The notes below the pieces were generated by a model. The model had not been told where the DNA came from. It was given only the letters and a program-made list of their open reading frames with translations, and did not search any database. Made by a program: the position numbers and the translations under genes. A DNA stretch of 32,642 nt, from positions 249,870 to 282,511 of the forward strand of contig BMAT01008079.1 in the NCBI GenBank assembly GCA_019649035.1. Reading direction: 5' to 3'. The stretch is from Elysia marginata (taxonomy: Eukaryota; Mollusca; Gastropoda; Plakobranchidae). Positions 8,882 through 20,800 of this stretch are shown here, in pieces; the stretch's first letter is position 1; the number at the start of each line of letters is the position of its first letter.

Positions 8882-11800
8882 CTGGGAGATATAACAGAAA
8901 CATACCTTTATAGTTAGATTTATAAAAATATATCTAAGGTTACGTTTCTTAGTGGTTTGCAAGATTTAGATAGCCCCTTGCTAGCAACCATTTCAAATCC
9001 CCTCACTGAAGTCTTCAACCACCAAAATACATTATTTCTTGGGATCCCATATGGAGCTCAAATTTTGAAGTTTTTCCCCATTTTAAAAGCCAAAAAAGAG
9101 AAAAAACATCTGACCATAAACTACAAAATTTTTCTTTAAGCTGCATTTACAAGTAAGTCTCAACCAATACCTTCTCAGCAATGTCCTTCATGACCTTGTC
9201 CATTGATTTGACGTCCAGTTCAGAAGCTCTCTCTGCAATCTGTCGAGTGCATAAATTATAGCTCAGATTCAGCTTCACTTTTAATTCACTTTTTCATCTA
9301 AAAGCTTGGTGGCCTGATCTTAACAGCAGTAAAAACTGAATGTTCTTTTTAAACTAAAGCATAAGGAAATAATGATGCAGAAAATTTAACACAAATGATT
9401 CTAGGATTAAAAGAAATTCTATTGAACCAGAGGCCATAAGAGGTTAGCCCATTTCTAGATTATTTATTTATACCAATTCCATTTCTTTGCTTAAACCCAT
9501 GAAATGGCAGGCTCTTCATTAGTAATGATGATGATAACAACAAAAATACACATCAATTTAAACAAACAAATAGAGAAAAACTATACTAGTTTCTTTTAAA
9601 CATGGAATCATGGCAAAGTTTTCAAAAGATTTGTCTGTGGTCTTAAGGAACCAGAATCAATTGTCAAGTTGGACGAAAATTTGAAATGACATATAACCAC
9701 AAAAAATATACATGACTGTTTGTTTGAACTAGATGAAGAGTTTCATACGCAGCAAGCAAAGAGAGATAACACAAGGCTAACCTCTACAATGAGACTGTTG
9801 ATTTTGTCCGCAGGATAGAGGTGAGATTTCAGATGGGCCTTCATGTTTCCACGTGTCGTACTGCTATACTCACAGTCGGGACATTTGAATGGACGCTCCC
9901 CTGTAGAAATAACAAACAAAATCAATCTGACATCCTGAGAGGAGGGGCCGTATTAAGTAAGAAAAGTCGTTTTTACTTCAACCACCTTTCAACAGGAATT
10001 GAGTTTTCTGTCGATTACTCTCTCAAACCGGGACTAAATAAAACTTTAGACTGGTCAAACAAGCTAGATTTCATAGCCATTTCCGAACTTACACAAAGGT
10101 TAACTTTTTTTTTGGTTATATGATTTGTAAAGGTATTTCTCTTTGTCTACCATAGCCTTACCTTTTTTTAAGCATTAACTACCAAAAAAAAAACTAACTG
10201 AGCTCTTAGCTATAAGACCTAAAACCCACTGACCTGGGAATGTAGATTGCCAAGCATGCTATCATCAGTATGGATGGTTTAAATCTTAAGAACAAGACAA
10301 GTTTCAAGAGCGTAGCCTGATCTGGTGTAAGTTACAATCATTACTGATTTCTTCTACATTGTTTCAACATGTCTCTTTTTCCTTTTTCTGTATCTTTGAA
10401 TCTGCAGTTGATAAAATTGGTAAACCAGATATTTACACAGAGCAAACAGTGAAGTGAAGTTGCTAAGAAACAATTGCCTTCAGTTATCAGTATAAACATT
10501 GATTTAATAGAACTAAACATTACCTACTTTGAATCATGGGTTCAAATCTGAAAAACTTAAACCGGATAACCTCTCTCTTGGAAAAATTTATTTTGAATTT
10601 TAAATTATAAATAATATAAGACTTTGGTCTTGGAGGTTTCCACTGTAATTTCTTTTTTCATTTCCAGAAAAGTTATGACTCACCACATGTTACTGTGTCT
10701 AGACCTCCTACCTGTGTGGGACCGGAGGTGAACCTTCAGCTGTGTCCGAGTCTTGAAACTCTTGGAGCAGATGGTACACTGGTGCTTACGGACATCGGAG
10801 TGTCTGTGGTGGATGTGGCTGTTGAAGTTACTCCTTGAGCTAAANNNNNNNNNNNNNNNGAAGAGAAACAGTTTGAATGACCAACTTCAGTCGTACAAAT
10901 AGTATTTCCTCCATATGAGGTTAGCGGCGCGCTGGTGGTGGGCACGGTATGAGAAAAAAATTGACATCATCTGCCTCAGAAGTGAAGTTTGGTCTTGGTC
11001 TCTGTAGTTTTTTGGAATATAATATTCAATGTAACAAATTTTTCATCAAAGTCTGGTTGATGTGCTCGTTTATTCTTTTGGGAACAAAAATCTAATAACT
11101 CAGGATATAAAAAAAAAATACTAGAATCAAGATATCTTTATAATTTTTAATTAACCTTTCAAGGGTTTAAGAGAGGTTCTTTAACTACGCACCTCTGGCT
11201 TAATCTTAAATTTATATAAGTAGTAACATTCTCAAGGGGAAACTACGCATCTAGTACATAATGCCATACTTAAAAGGGTGTGGACACAGGTGATTTGAGA
11301 ACAAAAAGAAAAATAGCTAGCATGTTTCTCTGCAGACTACAGATTCATGACTTTACAACATTTCTCCAACTGACACTACACACCTTAAAAGCAATAAAAA
11401 AACACAGCTTTTTTAAACAACTTAAGCATGCCTCGGTTAAGTTATTCCCGCCAAATTCTTCATCAAGAAAAGGCAAAACAAGTTCGATTAGCTGAGAGAA
11501 TATGTTTACATCACAGATTTAAGATTTACGTCCAAGCAGTGCACTCTACAGTGATTTACTTTAGGCTGGACGAAAATTGAAGTCCCTAATACCACACATT
11601 TTCCCCTTACCTCTAAAATGCCAGCAAATTTTCCCCTTACCTCCACAATGCCAGGAAATTTGGCCCTTACCTGTCCACAATGCCAGCAGATGAACCTCGA
11701 AGTCTGTTCATGACTCAGCATATGTTCCTTCAACTGGAAGGCCGTGGCGAAGTTTTTCCCGCACAGCTTGCAAACATTACACTGCCATCCTGGAGGCAGG

Positions 11801-14800
11801 GGAATCGCGTGGCGGAAATATTTGTGGTAGTGCATGTAGTGGTAGCTTTTGTCTTTGGTTTCATATCCGCAAATGNGGGGGGGGGGGGGGATAAATTATG
11901 TCTGACTTTGAAATTTATGTATGGTATATCGGATTTACATTGTTTCAGAGGCTTAACTTTCACACATACTTCATGCTGTTTTCTGTCTAACAGCACATGG
12001 TAATAATCGTATTAATAATAATTATGATAATAATAATATTGTTTACAATAATAATGAAACAGTGTACGTCTTATAGAGTTCCTAATCTCCAAAAGGGATC
12101 AACACAATAGCACTACATTACATAATTGTTTGCAGTCACTTGAGTTTTCAGCCTAAAGAAATGCATTCTCAATCTCAGATACAGTATCTTCTTTCCCCAA
12201 ATCAGAGCAACTAAAAACCTAATGGAGACAAATGATACCTATTCTACGCACTAAAAAACTTTTTGCTTTGTCGTTTCTTTTAGTTGATATTTTTCAGTGT
12301 CCAATTTTCAACTGTCCTGGCTGATAAGTTCTTTTGAAAGAAAAGCATTACAAACATATTTGTAAATTATTTCACATCAGATAGTATATTGTATTAGAAA
12401 CTTGGCAGGTTAGCTCACACAACTTTGGATGTCAAAGCGATTCCTTACCTTTACCATAGAGATCAAATTAAACAAAAAAAGAAGTTGGTTTATCTGTGAA
12501 CTCCACAGTACAGATTTTTACTTTTCATATTATAGCAGCATCAAATCACCGCACAACGCAAAAAAGAACTTCTTACCTCATATTCATCGTCAAAGTTCCC
12601 GACACAGACCATGTCTAAAACTTCCTCATCAGGCGTGCCATGAGATCTGACATGCCTGACCATGCGTCGAGCGTTTTTTAGCCTCAACTGGCAAAGTGAA
12701 CAAGAGAAACATCTGTAGACTCTTCCTTTGTCAATGCCCTCTGTACTTATGTCCTCGTTCACAGTTTCCGCCTCCTCAGAGCCAAAGCTAAGCTTGTAAT
12801 CTTTGAGCTTTGCTTTCAGTTTAAGTGCTAGGGAAGAAATCAAAGCAGCGGTCGCATCCGACATCTTCCGTTGTCTCTGCCGCTTAAGCTTATCCATTAA
12901 AGGCTGAGGACAAGCGAGTTTCTTTCTCTGATGGACTGTACCATTTTGAGTCTGTTGAAAAGAGGCATATTTTGTTATTTATACAATCTATAGCTATAAC
13001 CAACTATGCTTCTCTGACAGGAAACAATTAGGGCTGATCGACATAGTGTAGATCTGATGGCTAGGTAAATAATAAAGTAACTAGGATTTTTTTTAATTTG
13101 AAAAAGTTATACAAACATAATGGCGAAAAGACAGTAAACCTTTGTATATTCAAACAAATACAAAGTTGAGATATTTTAGGCTTCTTATGTTTGCAGAATT
13201 TCAATATACGAAATTTCTTTTCTACCTGCAGCCCAGACTAAGGAACAAAATTAAGCTTTGAATTATAAAAAAAAACTGAAATTTCAGTGTACATTGTAAA
13301 ATAAAGAAAAAATCAAATATAGTTTGAAGTAAGCCAGTACTCAAATGGATCATGTTTGAATTATTTGGACATAACTTTACCTTCATTGTGCCTGTGTACA
13401 CAAGAGTTAGTACTATAGACTTTTTTAAATTAATTTTGTTGCAAAAGATGTCCAATATGTACAGCAAATGAAAATTTGTTCCATGTGTCTTCTAAGTTTA
13501 CAAAGCTGCCAGACACCAGTGACCGTCACGTCTTCAATGAGATAAGTCGGGTGGCTGCCTCATTTATTCTAAACTTCAGATTTCTTTCTTTCACCCTTTT
13601 ATCCACTGAATGGATGTATTTAGATGCACACTTAGGATTGGGACTTTGCTTTTCTCTATGTTGTCTCATTAACTAGGTCAAGAACTAATATTTCAACTCT
13701 GGACATTCAGGTTGTTGATTACAATCATGGAGATTCTGGGTTCAGTTCTCAGTCTGGGCAATTTTTCAACTGTTTCTTTGTATACACCCAACCGTTTATT
13801 GGTAGTTAAATCTCTTAAGACTTGGGGAAAGTACTTGAAATAGAAATCTAAGTTTAAATTGTTGCCACTCAGATGTACCTAATTAAGCCTTGTGCCAAGA
13901 TGAATGAGGAGCTGGCTTTCAATTCTCCGACACTCATGCTGAGAGTGCCATTTAGTTGACTAACTTTACCATCAGCTTATCAATTTATGAGATATCCCTG
14001 TTACTTAAGTCGATGGCTACTGTTAATACTATTCCTTAATAGTTTGGCCTATATCAATTAAATCAAAGTCGCAACAAGCTGCAATGTACGTAGAGTCAAT
14101 TTGGGACAGACTGCTTCGTATCTTACCTCGCTTTTGTTGTTTGATTGTTCCTTTGACCTTTTAGACGGGCGTGACTTTCTCCTAGAAGCCTTCTTCTGCT
14201 GGATCAGCAAACCTCTCTTGCCTCCCGTGTCTAAACCACTTCCTGTTTTACGGGTCTCGTTCCCTAGTTTAGCAAATTCCTGCTGTTCAGGCGATATTTC
14301 TTCTTCCGCTTCACCTGCGTGTTTTAGCTGAGAGCTTGACGAAGCAGTTCCGAGAGATTCAACCTTTCTCTCCTCTATGGCACGCCGAGCAAGGTTGGCT
14401 GCTTTCAGCAAAGCCAGTTCCATTTTCGCCCTTTTCTTAGGTGGAGCCCTGACTTTTGGCATAGTACTTTTAGCAGCATCTCCTTCAGTGCTGGTTTCGC
14501 TGGCGGTATTGTTATTGGAGACACTGCTACTGTTAGCGAGGGTAGTCTTTCTAACCTTGACCTTCCCAGCGCTACCTTCTGTGTCACTCCCGCTCGCAGT
14601 CTTTCTGTGTCTGGGTTTTCCCTCTCCATCGGGTGCGGACGTTTTCTTGCATTTTGGTGCAGATGACATATCTGGTTCTCCATGCTGCAACTTTCTGTAG
14701 AGCCAAGATTTAGTGAAAAAACAAAGATTTAGTGAAACAACAAAGATTTAGTGAAAAAGGAACATGTAACATAGGTCTAATTATATTCAATGGCAATCTC

Positions 14801-17800
14801 CACAATCAAAGTTTGATAATCCAAAAGTCTAAGAATTCGCATATTTTAATATTCCATATGTAAAAGGTGTAAGGTTGACTTTTTTCTCATTGGCTTTATT
14901 AGAATTTATCTAATAATTTGAAGTTAACAAAGTCCATTTCATTTTAAATAACTATTTTAATGTGGCTTTTGTAAGGTTTTATTCTATCCCTGGCAGTGAT
15001 GCTTTTCCAAAGCTTGTAGTAAAAAAGGTTATGATGAACACTTTTGGAGCAAAGTTGCCATATTCAAGAACCCATACACATGACTTTGGCCCATACAGAG
15101 TGTGTGTTGAAGTGTGTAGGCAAGGGATGGGTGAGAAATGAAGGACAAGCTCACACAAGTTGCAAAGCAGAAAATAAAGTGTCCAAGTAAAATAGATGAA
15201 CCTTCAGGTTATAACTAAAACCCTTGTATTTCCAAGGTTTTGTCCATTCTCATGAGATTTAAATTCAAGAGGAGCCCTGGGAATAATATTGCCCACAAGC
15301 AGGCCAAAAAATAGTTTGATGTTTGGAACTTTTATTTAAAAAAAAAGCCTTTTTAAAGTAGATTTGTTTCTGTCTTTCCCTAGACAATTTTATGGCAACA
15401 GAAGTTCTATCTTTCTAAGTTTTGACAGTTCTGAAGAATTTTGAACCTTCGGAATCTCTTAACAGTCAGAGCCCCAACTTATTTTTTACCAAACCTTATT
15501 GTGCAAGTTTCATGATTTTTTTCAGCAGCATTTTACCACAGGAGTCCAGAACTACACTTTGCAATAAAGTCAAGAAAAAAAGACATTGAATTTAATACCA
15601 TGATTCATGGTAGTAAGTTAGAAATTATACATATTGGATAAAAGAACTAGATGGAATCAGTTTAATCCATAAAATTTCATGCTCTATCATTGTGACTTGT
15701 CATAAAAATCTAATGAACTCACCAAAACTTTATTTTCTTCTTCCGTTTGAAGATTTTGTGAGTGAAGATTTCCTCCTCTTGATCCGTCACAGCTATAGTC
15801 TGTTCCTCTCCATGTTTTTTGCTTTCTTGTGCATCATTTTCAACTGTTATGACGTGAGTGCAGCTTCCTGTCTCTTTGTGTGACTGGTTCTCAGATACAG
15901 CCTGCATGGTATTTTGCTTGTTTCTGTTGGTCTGTGAGGAATTTTCCCCACCTTCAACAGCTAGGGATTGGGTTTTCTTGGCGGGTTGCGGATTTTGGCT
16001 CAACGTCAGGGGGGGTTCTCGTGTTGATGAAGATATCAAGTTCTGACAAGAGCTGTGCTTTGATTGGCCGTGAGAGACGTTTATTACAGGAGAAGGGAAC
16101 TTTGCTTCTAACTGCAAATCTCCAGGGGATGTTTCTGTCATAGGGGAAGTATCCTGTGCTGAATCAGCAGCTGAAGATGTTTGTGAAGTGATAGCACTAC
16201 CAACAACTGCAGTTAAGGTTTTGTTTTTGTCGGCGGTCACAGCTGATTGTGTATACGTCATGATTGGAGCAGAGGGTGTATTTCCACTCACTTCACTCAT
16301 GTTGGATTGTAAATTGTCATCGCAATCAGCAACAGAAGGTGCCGGTGATGCTGCCTTGGTGAGCTGCTCTGAGTTCAGTTGCTGGATGAGCCTCTTTCTG
16401 AAGTTTTGGAGGACTGTTCTTTTCTTGGCCGACGCCTGAGACGAGCTTGAGGAGCCAGCCTGCACTTGCGATTTCACAGCCAAGCCTGAAAAGTCAGCAT
16501 CAAATTCACCAATCGTCTTTGGGACCTCCAAATCTGGTTCAACAATCCTTGTAACAAAAGATGGATCAACAAGATCAATGTCTTTGTCCACATTTCCTGC
16601 TTTGATGGAATGGCTGCAATGAGATATCTGCTTTTGGCTCTGAACATTTTCTTTTGATGGTACACACACTTTGACTCCCTCAGGAGTTTCCTCCTTCCCA
16701 GTCAACTCCTTGTTTTCAGTCCGGTGGACCTTGTTCTTCTTCAGGGGACATATGATTGCCCTGGTCAGACGTTCAGAATTTTGTTGGGAAGGCAAATCAA
16801 AACTATCGCTTGGCTTTCCTAGAAGCTGTTGACCATCAACAGAGGCTCGTGCATTGTCCTCTTCGGCAACAGCTACTGATTTGTCATCAGCAGCAGACAA
16901 AGAAGGCTGAGAGATGGTCTTTATAAAAGCCTTCTTCTTGGATACAACTGAACTACATGGGGATGTATGAGGTTTCTTCCTATTTCCCGAGGCCAGAGCA
17001 GCATAGGATATTGGATTTCTTGCAGTGCCTCTGGCTGTCCTTGTTCCATAAGAGTGTGCGCATATTTTAGCAGCAGCTGCCTCTTCTGCAATCTCTACTG
17101 TTGTGCGAGTAGTCTTCGTAGCAGATACAAGGGGACCTTTAGTTACTACGATAGGGAATGTAACATTCAGTGACGACTGGTGTGACGAATCGACTAAGTC
17201 TTTGTTAGCATCTGAAGAGGCTTGATATTCTTTAATTGATTGACTTCCTATATCACTTGTGTTGTTTTGAGCACCCTGCTGTGCCGCTGCGTCATTTGTA
17301 ACCCCTAAAGGGTCTGCTTCAACTCCGTGTTTTGAGTTTCCTCTGATATAATTATCTGTGCAAGGCACTTTAAATTGATCCTTTGAGGAGGACACTGAAT
17401 CCTTTGATGCGGCACTCGTTGTATTGCTAGCTCTACTATCAGTCTGATGAAGCTCTGTCTTATAACGCCTCTTGGGTGACAGCCATCCCTTCTTCCCCAG
17501 CTTGTGAATGTGATGATACTGTTGTCCGCCCAAGCTTTCAGGGATTGTTTGCAGTTTCCCATGAGGTCCATATCCACCGACACTACTGCCTGTAGATCCC
17601 GCCCCAGCACCTGCTAATATCAGCGACGACTTGGACATAGCTGCAAATGAAGACTTTGACTTTGATGGCGAGACAGTTTTCTGCTTGGTTTTCTTGAGCA
17701 TCACCCATTCTTCCTGGCTGCCTCGAACACCAGCTTCATGCGTGGATCGGTCAGTTTGGGTAGCAACTTCCATGTGACCACCGTTGCGCCTGATCCCACC

Positions 17801-20800
17801 GGTTCCAATGCCCACTGTGTTCATAGCCTTGTCTTCAAGTATTTTCTGGCCTCCCAACTCTTGCTGATCATCTGCTGTGGCGCAGGCTTTGTCCCTCATT
17901 TCTCGATCCTGCCTTAGTTTCTTGCTTTGTTTGGAATCATTCTGGAAGCGCCTTCCACCCAGCGCTGAAGATAGAACTAGTTCAGGGACTTTGAGTTTTT
18001 CCTCTGAGATGTGCTCTTGTTGCATAAAATCTCGACACTTGTCTTTCAAACAGTTGATCCTTAGACTGCAGGCAAGCAGATAGAGGTCGCAGACATTGGC
18101 TGCCGTCAGCTGCGACTGGCCCAGGTAAATGTACACAAGAAACGTCTGTAGAGACGAGGCCTTGATATCATCACAGTTCACAATAAGCAACACATTTGCA
18201 TGCTGAGGCAAAGTCCAGTTGTCTTCGTTGGCTTGTGGATGCTGATGGCGGTTGGAAAAGTGACTCGGCTCATCGGATGGTTGAAAATGGGTATGGTGGC
18301 TTGCATTAGACTCCGATACGGATAGCTGAGGTTTCGCTTTAGAGTAAGGGATTTTTTCTGCTACCTCGCCAAGTTTACTGGGATCCATGGGAGATGCAAC
18401 TCCATTTGAGGTGCTCATTTTGTGCAGAAGCTTGGAGAGATAGTGACTCATCGAGCAAAGCACAAGCTGATGTATCTGTTTTAAAAATGTAAGGACAAAA
18501 TTGATTATTTCAATACCAGTCTAACTAGAAAATCAATCTAGTTTCTGAAATGATATCTTGATTCTTGGAGGGTAAAATTTGAAAAAAAAGGGTTTTTTTT
18601 ATGAATTAATCAAATTTTTTTTTAATGTTGCCTAACAATTCTGTTGAGATAAAAAGCAGCAGCTTTGATTTCTCTATTGGTTTAGCTTACACATAAAGAA
18701 TCATGTCTTACCAACATTGAAAGTTTTAAAAAAGATCAAGAGCCTTTACATAAAATTATAATCATAAATCAGCAGCCTTTTTAGAACTTTTAAGCACTGT
18801 TTGCTGATTCTTAACTCATATTAGTTCCTACAAGAGTTTTTTTTTTAACTTTTCCGAATTAAAAAAACAACTGATAGTTCAAGACAGATACAAGAAATCA
18901 AACTTTTAGCTCAGTGTTGAACTTTCATATATTGACTTTTAAAATGAGCAGTTCAAAAACACCTTGACTGTTTGCTTGGGTGTGGATAGAATTGCATCGC
19001 AAAACTGCTCTGCCTTCATCATGGAGTACATGTTTTTCCTTGATGTTGACAGACTTTCAACACTCAGAGAACTGGTGGGTAGGGGGACTGGAATGTTTTC
19101 CTGCCCTGAGACAGCGCTAGGAACAGATCCAAGGTGCTCTAGAGCAGGTCTGTTGGCGTCTTGTTTTGTCTGGTGAAGCTGGTGATTCACTTCCAGGTCT
19201 GCAAAGGGAAAGTCAGAGTCTAACCTACTTCTAGCTGATTTTGTTGTGTTTGTGAAAGAATCTTTGGAATTCAGGGTTCCGCTGAAAGTATCCTGAAAGT
19301 CTTCCTGCCTCTGGGAATAAGGTAGCTTTCTTGATGTGGGGTAGTGAGCATTAGAATTTTGGCTGCCTTCGCCTGCGCTGATGTTACCCTCAGGGAGAAG
19401 GCTCGATAGATTTGTCGTCCCACACTGATCAGGCAGGCTTGAAAAAGAGACCTGCTGATCTTTTGAATCTTTTATTGAAGGGGCCAGAGCAATCCTCTTC
19501 AAGATATGATAATCTAGCTCACAAGCCAATGGCTGATTGAGATCTTTCTTGGCGTACTGCTCTGTCGTTATAATACCTGAGTCTGCTCCCGGGAAAGGAT
19601 GAAAAGTTTGCATCATCTGCAAATTATCGGAGGACTGATCAGAAATGTCCAGCTGAGATTGGTCGAGAAAGTTTCCGACTGTCTGGTCATCTATAAGATT
19701 CTCAGCTGTTCCTAAAAGTTGGTGCTCTGCCATGGCAAGGCCAAGACTTTCAAAATAATGCTTGTTCTGAAAAGTTTTCTTTGGGCTAGAATTGAAGCTT
19801 GGTCCTTGACCTTGCTGCTGCTGCTGCTGCTGTTGTAAGTGCAGAGACTGTTGCTGTTGCAGTTGTATTTGTTCCGCGGAGCTTTGCTGCTGCTGCTGTA
19901 AGAGTTGCTGGTGCTGTTGCCGTTTCCATTCTTGCTCTTTACGGTGCTGTTCCTCTTTCTCGTCTGCTTGCAGACTTTGGAAAATCTCCACTGCTCGCCC
20001 AATATCTCGTGGATTTCTAATACCTTTCATACTTTCTTTTGTTGAAGATTTTGTCGATTCCCTATGCTGTTTGGACATTTCTTCCTCCTGACTTTCACCC
20101 CTCAATGATCCGGCCCGGCCTATTGTCTGTCTCTGATTTTGTTTAGATTCTTGTGAGGGCTCATGGCCAAAGGTCGTTTTCTGTGAAACAGGCTTCTGAC
20201 AGATAGTCATATCTTGTGGTAGATTAGCTTGCATAAAATAGGATGAGCTTGCATCTCGGCCCGTTGAAGAATTCATGTATTCATCTAAATTAAAGACACT
20301 CTCAGCTGTTCCTGTGAAACATGAAACATCTCTCATGCCATGTTGTCCATGCAGTTTTCTGCCGCCATTTAGCTGATCCCTTGATGGTTGAGGATTAAAG
20401 TAAGCCTCTAAATTCAAGTCCTGCTGGCCATGAGAACCTAAAGCCAGACTGTCTGTTAGGGTGAGGTCTGGCTGCGCCGTATCAACGTCCTGGCCAAATG
20501 TAGCCAAGTCCATCTGTTGTTCCGTGACCTGCCCGGCATCCATAGCGAAGTCTTTGGGATCTTGCATGGTAAACTGATCACTCAAGTCTAGATCTCTTTG
20601 TGAAGACGCAAAGTCCAGGCAGCCTAAGGGCTGTTGCGACTGCTGGTTATTCATGAAGAAACCAGGCACAACAGAGTCTTTGTGAATAGGCACTGAAGTG
20701 AAGTCTGTGTCTAGTATGTTTTTACTGGCAGAGGTCATTGGTAAATTTGAATAAGCATGATCTCGGGGCGTCGTGCTGGCTGCTGTAAAGATTGGGAAAT

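Noticed and set aside
11730..11996. Minus-strand frame crossing the N and G-run near 11876
   Set aside because: It runs through an assembly defect and is in a different frame from the zinc-finger codons.
14405..14683. 92-codon minus-strand frame overlapping the basic linker exon, which would be in phase with the TG donor if the acceptor were CAGAAAG
   Set aside because: It hits a stop before the exon's donor, and the competing frame is longer, joins in phase to finger 1 and has Lys/Arg/Ser composition like its neighbours.
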